A program made the translations under genes and the position numbers. This document shows positions 56,565 to 64,000 of a stretch of DNA of 64,000 nt, in pieces. This stretch comes from Deuterostichococcus epilithicus. Its lineage: Eukaryota; Chlorophyta; Trebouxiophyceae; Prasiolales; Stichococcaceae. The stretch's first letter is position 1; each line of letters begins with the position of its first letter. The stretch is from NCBI GenBank assembly GCA_033439295.1, contig JAVTLE010000015.1, positions 1,860,001 through 1,924,000 of the forward strand, read 5' to 3'. Below the pieces are notes generated by a model that had not been told where the DNA came from, did no database searches, and worked only from the letters and a program-made list of their open reading frames with translations.

Positions 56565-59437
56565 TCAGTAAGCATAGCTGTTGAAACGGTACCCAAACCT
56601 CTCGTATATCTCATCACAGTGCGGCAGCTGCATCTTTCGCGCCTTCTCCCTGTTGCCGAAGCGGGAGGCGCGCGCCTGGTCCACCTTTTCCCTGCAGCGG
56701 CAGGACGTGCAATCCTTTATAAGGAGAAGATCGCTTTTTCCGCAGGCACTCAGTGCCTGACATATGTCACAAGCAAGCCCACAGGTGTTGCAGCTCACTC
56801 TGGGAATGCCCTCACCTGTGGCACCACCGCTCCAACCTGTCCTTGTACTCAACCTCTATATTCTGCGGTGCACCCAGTGGCAACTTTGTCAGTCGAAGAG
56901 CCGCACCGCCGCAATCAGTGCCTGCCAGATACAGCAGCGCTGTGCAGGACACGATGCGTGATCAGTGCTGCCCAGGAGGCCGACACCGCAGCTGCCAGAC
57001 TCGAGCAAAGCAGACACTCTTCTGCAGTTTCACACGTGAGCGCTGCAGTGTCTGAGATGCCTCCGCGGTGGGCCGGGGGCCGGCGGCGACAGCCTCAAGG
57101 ACAGCATCTGCAGCTGAACGGGACCTATCCCCTCACCGATTCTAGCCGCACGCGGCTGCTCGAGCCCTTGGGGTAGCTGCGTGAAAAGTCGGCGCCCGCC
57201 TTCGAAAAGAAGGGCACGTTGTAGCGCTGAGTGTGGTGCGCCTCGGCGTAATCGCCCCGCTTGTCCAGGCTCACCGCCTGCAGGGAGCGGCGCTCACGGG
57301 TTGCTTTTGAGAGCAGCAGCTCAGACGGCCGTGGGGAGCCGGTCTCGATTCACCTCTTACTCCGGACTGGCCGCGCATGTCACAGATGTGCGATGGCTCT
57401 GTTTGGGCCTCCCGAGCTGCTCTGGCCAACTTCAGGACCGGCCGGCGCAGGAACATGAGCAAAGTGGTTCTCGCACAGTGCATGTGCCACGCAGACAAGA
57501 ATGGCAGTGAGCCGCACCGGCTCGAGTGTGACCGGCAATCAACGACCCTGCCATGAAGCGAACCGAGATCGGGCCGCTGACTGAGGATCTGAGGCCCCAG
57601 CTGAGCATGGGCGCCCACTCAGACTCCAAAGGTAGAGGCGCACCGGCTCCGACTGCGTGGACATGAAGGTGAAGGCGATGAGGATGAGGATGGGGATGAA
57701 GTGCAGCAGCTGCGCGTAGGGGCTGGCGGGCTGCTGCGGCTGACCGCCCGCGCGCGGCGGCGGGCGCGGCCCAAAGGGCCCCCCAAAGTTGGTGTACACC
57801 CTCGTCCTGTGGAAAGGCACAGTGCATCGTCGATGCAGTGAGGATGCATCGCCCAAGGGAGAATCGTCCGCACGACCGTTCCGGCGGACTGACAGGGTTA
57901 CCACACCCCATTACACAGGCTCCGCCCAGCCAGACCTTCCAGCAGCCGTCGCCCCCGCTGGCACTGGTTTCAGCCAGACCAGCCTCGACTCCGTCCTCAA
58001 CTCCAGCCGAGGCCCGAGGCTGTGCCGCGGAAAGGTGCCCACCTGCCGCCGCCAAAGCCGCCGCCAAAGAACATGTTAAAGATCTCATCCGGGTCGAAGC
58101 CCTCCTGCTGGTACATGCCGCGTCCCCCACCGCCGCCGCCGCGCCGCCCCAACTGCTGGTGGGGGTCCTCGACGCCGAAGCGGTCGTAGTTGGCCCGCTT
58201 GTCAGGGTCGCTGAGGCAGGCGTAGGCTCTCGACACCGCTGCGCACAGGCAATATTGCCTTGGTTCACAACCACCTGCTGGGCGGCGACCGGCCTGAAGC
58301 GTGCTTTGCAGGCAAGCAAGGGACAGCCTTGCTTGGGCTAAACTAGTGCACAGCGGCCACTGAATACAGCGAAGTCCTGGAAGGGATGCCATAAACTGTG
58401 GTTGACAGGCGCCAGGTCAAAGGTGGCTGCTCCGGGTGGATTGCCCCACACAACCCTGGAAAGTACCTTTGAATGCCTCCACGGCACCTGCCGCCTGGTT
58501 CTTGTCCGGGTGCAGCTTCAGCGCCAGCTTCTTGTAGCCGCGCTTCAGCTCGTCCTCCCCAGCCGACTTTGTCACACTCAGCATCTCGTAGTAGTCCTGC
58601 CGGGCATGGAGGCGAGTTTGTCAGGTGCGAACCGAGCAGAGGGTCCGCTGCCAAGCATGCGCCCAGCAATCGAGATGAGGGGGTGCACCAAACTTCTGGA
58701 TAGCCGAGCGAGTGGTTGCTCGTCAAGGGCACGGCATGATCAGCCGTGGAAGGAAATAAGATCCATACTCGCTGCCACACTCGCTGCTCACCTTTGTGGC
58801 GATGATCTTGCGCACGAGCTGCCGCTGCTCTAGCGTGCCCTGATCCTGCAGGGGCCATGTGGCTCGCCTCAAGTCACAGCGGTGCAGAATGTCCTGTTTA
58901 CATCGTGCTTGCCATGGATGGAACCATGCATGTCCAGGATTCCAAGTCCACTTGTCCATGTAGCAGCGATGCATTGCTTCGCTGGTACCTTCTTCGGCTC
59001 CGCGGGCCCTTCTGCAGCAGTGCCGCCGCCGCCGCGATTGTGCAAACCGGCGCCTGACATGCCTGCGGGCGTCGCGCCAGCGGACGCACTGGCTGACCTG
59101 CTGGCCGAAGACGCCTCCCCGCTGCTCTGTTTGCGCTGTATCTCCCTCTGCACCTTGTTGGCCTGCGAGCGCATAGACAATCAGGAGTGTGTGGATGTAT
59201 ACGAAGGGCCTGCATGCGCAGAGCCGCACTGCTGCGCTCCATTGGTCGAGGGCTGCATCGCTGGGGACTACGTACATTCTGCAGCACTATTCAGCCCACC
59301 TCGTGTGTCCAGTGTGGTGACAGCCGTGCCGCCTTCTCGGCGAAACGCTGCGCCTTTGCAAAGTCACTTGCGGCGAGGGCGTCGCGCGCGATACTGAGGC
59401 ATCGTTGCCCTTCTTCTCTGTTGGACGCGTCCGCCAT
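56565..59437 (-). CDS. DnaJ protein, DNAJB12/14-like (ER membrane)
   Basis: Nine exons join in phase to 389 aa: 59300-59437, 58989-59162, 58792-58845, 58467-58596, 58043-58238, 57644-57806, 57137-57277, 56816-56862 and 56565-56691. The N-terminus ([29 protein letters not shown]) is the helix common to this subgroup. The J domain starts [20 protein letters not shown] and has the HPD motif ([11 protein letters not shown]), then [17 protein letters not shown] and a Gly-rich linker with [12 protein letters not shown]. One TM segment follows ([16 protein letters not shown]), then the DUF1977 region with [18 protein letters not shown] and a C-terminal helix [19 protein letters not shown]. Such tail-side J proteins recruit Hsp70 to the ER surface for membrane-protein quality control. 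Confidence 0.94.
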
Positions 59438-60324
59438 TCCGGCAGGGACCTATGGTTAACAAAGTACTCTTACGCTCCCAGAAGATGAACTGTCGCGCAG
59501 AGCAGTTCAAGCGAATTGGCGTGCATGATGCGATCACCCTTGCCTTATGGTGCTCGACCTCGCCTTCGCTGCCTCACTTCCTGTTGCTGCCGCAGCAGTG
59601 AATCCTAAATCAAGGCTCAGATGCCTGCAGCCATGCCCGCTGAGGTGCGGTGCTGCACTGACGTGCAAACTCTTGACCTGTAATATTGTATAGGAGCGGC
59701 AACTGCAGCCACACGCGCACAGGCAATCGAGGCGAAGGCAGGATGAGGCACCTATGATCAAGCCCGATTTGACGAATGCGAAATGCGCTGGCAGGTCGCA
59801 GGTTGGCACACTGTGGAAGTCGATTGCTCTCGACGAAGTGCAAAACCCTTTTCACGGAGCGCACGTGTGATGACGCAAGTCGAAATCGTGATTCGCCAGA
59901 GCCCGCTGCTGCTCCCATGAAACCCCATCGTCACTTGTTGTTCCCTCTTGTGCCTGCTGCTGAAGCTTCTGCAGTGGACCATCAGTGACTTCTCACTGAC
60001 TTTGAACGCTACACGCGGTAGACAACCCTGCTGCTACAGGCTGTCCGCGGAGTTGCATTGGCAGTGCATGGGTCTGGGCCCTAGTCGCGACAAGACCATG
60101 GTACGTCGTGTCGTGTGTGAAAGCCTCCAGCAGTCGATTCGATGTGACGAGCTGCATGCTGTTGAGGCGCCAAGTGATTGAGGTAGCAGGGGGTGCGCCT
60201 CTGCAGTTGGCTGCACCGAGCTCGCACAATCTGGAGCCCATAAGAATCGCGCTCATTTTAGGCCTCTCTCCTGCCCGTGACAGTTTTCAAGCTCCCGCTG
60301 CAGCCTCGGCTCTGCACCCCAATC
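59438..60324. promoter_or_regulatory. Divergent intergenic promoter region
   Basis: About 890 bp between the start codons of the DnaJ gene (-) and MsrA (+). It should contain both promoters and 5' UTRs. No coding signal or repeat of note; no named element. Confidence 0.4.
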
Positions 60325-61856
60325 ATGGCAGCGTGCTGCGCCGCCGCGCTTGCGTCCAGCATGGCGCTGTTCAGGCCCTCACCGCGGGCGGTCACTCAAC
60401 CGCAGGCGCCGTGGCCCAAGCCCGGGGAGGAGGACCTGCCTCGGGCGACATTTGCTGCGGGGTGCTTCTGGGGACCCGAACTGCTGTTCCAGCGCGTTCC
60501 CGGCGTTGTGTCGACTGCCGTTGGATACACAGGCGGCCACGTCGAGAACCCCACCTACGAGCAGGTCCGCCACTTTGCCCTTGCAGCCTTGGGATGTTGA
60601 ACATTCCGTTGACTGTTGGAGCATCAACATCTGCCTCGTGCAACCTGTCATGCGTGCTCTGCAGCGGCAGGACTGCCCATGCGGGGCCCTGCATGATGCT
60701 CTTGAGCCTGACTGTCCCAACACGATGAATTTCCTCGCACCGCAGGTGTGCAGCGGCAGGACAGGGCACACAGAGGCTGTGGAGATGACCTTCAAGCCCG
60801 ATGAGGTGCGCATTTGCCGGTTCCTCCATTCCATTTCTCCTCAGGACTGGGCAGGTAGCCACATGGAGTAACACACGTGGGGCATGTGCTGCCAGCAACA
60901 ATGAAGCAGTGACGCAAGCGTGTGCCCCACATGCGCTCCTTGGCGGCGCTGCAGCTACAGCCTGGAACCTAGCATATTGCCCTGCGTGCTGGCCTGGAAG
61001 TCAATGATCAAGTCCTGGCAACCCGTGTGCAGGTCACCTACCAGCAGCTGGTGGACAAGTTCTTCGAGAACCACGACCCGACGACGCTGAACCGGCAGAA
61101 GAATGATGTCGGGACGCAGTACCGCTCGGGCATCTACTACCGCACCGAGGAGGAGAAGCAGGTGTGATCTCGCATCTGGCGCTGCTGCAGCGTGGCAGGA
61201 TCCTGGCACGGCTGAATCATCCGTGAAGACGGTGATGCGGCGGCGTAGAAGAAATGTGCACGCCAACCTCCGCAGTGCACATCGATGTTGCCGCCGGTTG
61301 CAGCAGATTGCGGCATTGCAGCAGTAGCTCTACTGCAGAAGCGTTTGGCATTTGGTGTGGCAACAAGGGTAGTCTAGGACGCTCTGCCAGTGGTGTCGAA
61401 CCTGCTTCCCGGCGCGATGCAGATCGCCGAGGCTGGCAAGGCCAAGATTCCAGGCGCGGTGACGGAGATTGCAAAGTTGACGACGTTCTACCCCGCCGAG
61501 TCATACCACCAACAGTACCTTGAGAGCGTGAGTTACATACTGTGGAATGGGATAGATGCAGCCGAGTTCGCAGTTGTTTGCGTCGTCCGCATGGCTGGCA
61601 TGAACCTAAACAGCAGCCATGTGGAGACTCTGCCAAACACAAGTCGGGCGTTGCTGAGCAGGGCGGGCGGGGCGGTCGACCCCAGAGCGCACGGAAGGAG
61701 TGCAACGACCCCATCAGGTGTGGTTGCGAGCGGCGGCGGCACCCAAGTTGCATGTTTAGCAGTCTTTGGAGCTGTCAATCATCCTGGCTTGCTCAGCGAA
61801 TGTCGGCTCAAAAACTCCACAGCAGCGCCTCTTTCCTCTGCAGGTGCTACGGATAA
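60325..61856 (+). CDS. MSRA: Peptide methionine-S-sulfoxide reductase A
   Basis: Six exons join in phase to 200 aa: 60325-60564, 60746-60805, 61033-61161, 61423-61527, 61662-61717 and 61844-61856. [20 protein letters not shown] contains the catalytic [74 protein letters not shown] and [12 protein letters not shown] are the remaining family blocks, and the end is CNDPIRCYG, the usual MsrA terminus including a 13-nt last exon. The nucleophile is Cys (TGC), not selenocysteine as in one Chlamydomonas MsrA. It reduces methionine-S-sulfoxide in proteins using thioredoxin. The first about 35 residues are basic and Ala/Ser/Pro-rich, a possible plastid transit peptide. Confidence 0.96.
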
Positions 61857-62392
61857 GGACGTGCTACGCAGGAGTTGATGATGCAACCAATGGCTTCACG
61901 GCCTTCTGTCGTGGTGCAACAGATATCACAAGCCCTGACATCTGGCAAGTTGACGTGTTGCAAATGTCGCTAGAGAGCCAAATTCTGCGTGAGTGCGCTT
62001 GTGCCCCTCCGGGCGATGGTCCACACGATACCCGTTTGGAGCACTTCTTCGCGAGAGGCATACGTGTCCACTTGCTACAACTGTGTTGATCAATGTTGTG
62101 AACTGGGTGGAAAGGCAGTCCAACAAACGTGTTGCCTCACAGAACACACCACGCAAGCTTGCAAGCTTGCAGCATCTCCGCCACCTGGATGTGCCCTGGC
62201 TTACCACCGTTTATGTTCTTTTCCCAAGCCCAAAATCCTGAGCCCAAAATCCGCCATGCTTAGACATGCAAATTGCAAACGACCAGATCCCGCAGTCTGT
62301 CTAGAGCCGAGACAACTGTCAGACGTACCAAACACGTCGTGTCACTGCCCATCAAAACATCGCGATCCGCACCAGCAATGTATTGCCACCGG
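61857..62392. other. Convergent intergenic spacer
   Basis: Between the 3' ends of MsrA and the Sas10/UTP3 gene. No coding exon or RNA recognised. Confidence 0.45.
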
Positions 62393-63403
62393 TCAGAAGC
62401 GGCGCGACTTGCTGATCTTGGCCTTGATGCCGGTGGCTTCGCCGCCGTAGCCCGCAGTCTTCTCTCGGGGCGCCTGCACCTGCCCGCCGCGCCGCACCTG
62501 GTGCGACACACGGATGATAAGTCAGCAAACCCGCGACACGGAGACTTGTGTATTTTCGGTTATGTTTTTGGCTTGTGGTTTCTGCACACTGTGCAAAGTA
62601 CAGCCGAATGGCCTGCCTCTGCCTTCGACTGGCTCTGCCTCCACAACCTGGCCAGATGCGCAGGAATTCCGACGGGCCGTGCCATCCTCCAAACGCCACC
62701 GCTTGCCTGCGAGGTACAAGTTGATCTGAGAGCAAAACCCGGAATGAGGGCCGGACAGCACCGCTCGCACCTTGGCCTTTTCGAACTTGTTGCGGTTGGC
62801 CTTGCGCGGGTTCTTGCCCGCCTTGGCCCGGTGCGGCGTCAGGCCGCGGTTCTTCTCTATCGCGCTGGTGATCTTGCGGGCGCCGTCTGCCGCCGGCTCT
62901 GGCAGCGGCGGCAGCGTCTCTGACGGCACAGCGCGCAACTCCTTGCGAGCCTTCTTCTTCTCTGAGGCGGGCGCCGCCAACGCCTATTGTTGTGTGTGTG
63001 GAAGAAGGCAGTCAGCCCAACGAGTGCGGGAGTGCTGCAAGCTTGAAAGTCCGTGGGGGCCGGCGGCGACAGCTGAAGTCCTCACAAGCCAGCATGCTGT
63101 GTTGCTGCCAGCCCGTGGTAAGTTCGCTTTGCAGGTCGTCGTGCCAGGAGGTTCCTGCTGGCTCGGAGATGGTCTGTCCTGAGACTCCACCGCAAAAGTG
63201 GACAGTGCGAGTCGTATCATGGCGAGTAACGACGCTCTGCTGAAGCTGAGGATTCATCACCTGGTACGCTGGGTCGTCCTCGTGTGTTTTCCGCTTTGCG
63301 CCGCGGTCACCGCCCGCGTCCGCGGCAGACTGCCGTGCGCGCACGCCGTCATACTGCGCTCGCCGCTCGTGCAGCGGCGCCTTGACCGGCAAGTCCTCGT
63401 CGC
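62393..63403 (-). CDS. Sas10/UTP3 family protein (5' partial)
   Basis: Three exons are placed: 63261-63403, about 62771-62968 and 62393-62499 (TGA). The middle one reads RKITSAIEKNRGLTPHRAKA then GKNPRKANRNKFEKAK and the last ends GYGGEATGIKAKISKSRRF. This is the C-terminal Sas10/Utp3 signature, NRGL.PHR.K..KNPR followed by a basic end. The protein belongs to the small-subunit processome in the nucleolus and is needed for 18S rRNA maturation. The first placed exon starts with an acidic stretch (GDEDLPVKAPLHERRAQYDG). The N-terminal part and the U3-contacting region were not found and probably lie in 63404-64000 or beyond the right edge. Confidence 0.87.
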
Positions 63404-64000
63404 CTGAAGACAAGCGGGCCACGAGTACACTGATCAGCTGTGAGTTTGGGGTCTGCGCGCGAGAGTACACACCCCAGGGGAGCCGACTGCTGGGCGGTGC
63501 CCGGGGGAATGCATCGCTGGCGCCGGACTGTCGATTGCTGGGTGGGACCGAAGAGGCAACTACCCCGACGAGACTCCCCAAGGCGATGGTTTCAGCAATC
63601 GCATCGTTCCGGGCGCCCCTTTGGGGAGGGGGCCACCTGCGACCGGGACATTGATCTGCGGCGTTCACGTTGAGAAATAAACCAAGTGCAACCCTCGAAA
63701 GGCCGGCGCCCGGGTGCGTCAGGTGACTACGATTGGTTGGATGCACAGCCACCCCGCCATTGTGTGACCAAGCACGTGGCACGCTGATGCCCCGGAACAG
63801 GGAACCGAAGCTGCTGATGCAACGGGTTGCTTGGAGCTGACATCGTGAGCACCCTCGATGGAGTTCGAAAGGGGCAGATGTCGCTTGGCAGCCAGCGGCT
63901 GCTGCAACCTGTTTTGCACGCTGGGTTTTGCACCTGCTGAACAGGATGCGCTCCACATGACAACGCCACGCGATTGCACTGTTGCCGCTGGACACCGATC
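63404..64000. other. Right flank, probably intron or 5' part of the Sas10/UTP3 gene
   Basis: The minus strand is open for long stretches here, but no exon could be tied to the family. No other feature recognised. Confidence 0.35.

Noticed and set aside
61390-61422. SNLLPGAMQ as part of MsrA
   Set aside because: The acceptor ending at 61422 keeps phase and family length; the extension does not.
1-64000. tRNA, rRNA or CRISPR elements
   Set aside because: No cloverleaf with a GTTCGAATC-type T-loop, no rRNA-like conserved stretch and no spaced direct-repeat array was seen on either strand.

Overview
The window is nuclear DNA of a green alga, most likely a core chlorophyte (Trebouxiophyceae or Chlorophyceae). 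Evidence: about 58-60 % GC, short exons split by many 60-350 bp GT-AG (and a few GC-AG) introns, Ala/Gln/Gly-rich low-complexity coding stretches, and a gene set typical of photosynthetic eukaryotes (argininosuccinate synthase with a transit-like leader, gamma carbonic anhydrase, AP-2 mu, UBP1/RBP45-like RNA-binding protein, plant-style calcium-dependent SLC25 carrier, MOV10/SDE3-like helicase). There are no operons, phage genes, CRISPR arrays, rRNAs or convincing tRNAs. I placed exons by hand from splice signals, reading-frame phase and protein-family similarity; 'phase-consistent' means the exon lengths join without a frame break.

Layout, left to right. 479-2709 (+) SGNH-hydrolase-like protein, 5' end uncertain; 3164-4888 (-) coiled-coil protein; 5521-6737 (+) coiled-coil plus two-TM membrane protein, 5' end missing; 7179-8948 (-) complete alpha/beta-hydrolase (lipase-like); 9266-12127 (-) AP-2 mu; 12717-14319 (+) gamma carbonic anhydrase; 15227-20209 (+) EF-hand/SLC25 carrier, 15 exons, 507 aa; 21084-21984 (+) small protein with a KEN box and a D-box-like motif; 22674-29544 (-) 1559-aa unknown protein (possible ubiquitin-like N-terminus, about 950-residue acidic-Ser/Lys-Ala middle, structured C-terminus); 30097-37825 (-) MOV10/SDE3-like RNA helicase; 38036-41405 (-) 760-aa Gln/Pro-rich unknown protein; 42074-46235 (-) argininosuccinate synthase; 47349-49070 (-) small secreted protein; 49657-51153 (+) protein with an AT-hook-like motif; 51951-55123 (-) three-RRM protein; 56565-59437 (-) ER-type DnaJ (DNAJB12/14-like); 60325-61856 (+) MsrA; 62393 to about 63403 (-) Sas10/UTP3, continuing rightwards.

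The genes do not form one pathway. They are housekeeping functions (RNA silencing/helicase, mRNA binding, rRNA processing, endocytosis, ER chaperoning, arginine synthesis, mitochondrial carbon/adenylate handling, oxidative repair) mixed with several lineage-restricted proteins. The most notable pattern is structural: decayed tandem copies of exon ends sit in neighbouring introns or just past the last exon in three genes (SGNH, SLC25 carrier, 1559-aa protein). GC-AG introns also recur. The best leads for undescribed biology are the exon-end duplications, the KEN/D-box protein, and the 1559-aa and 760-aa orphan proteins.
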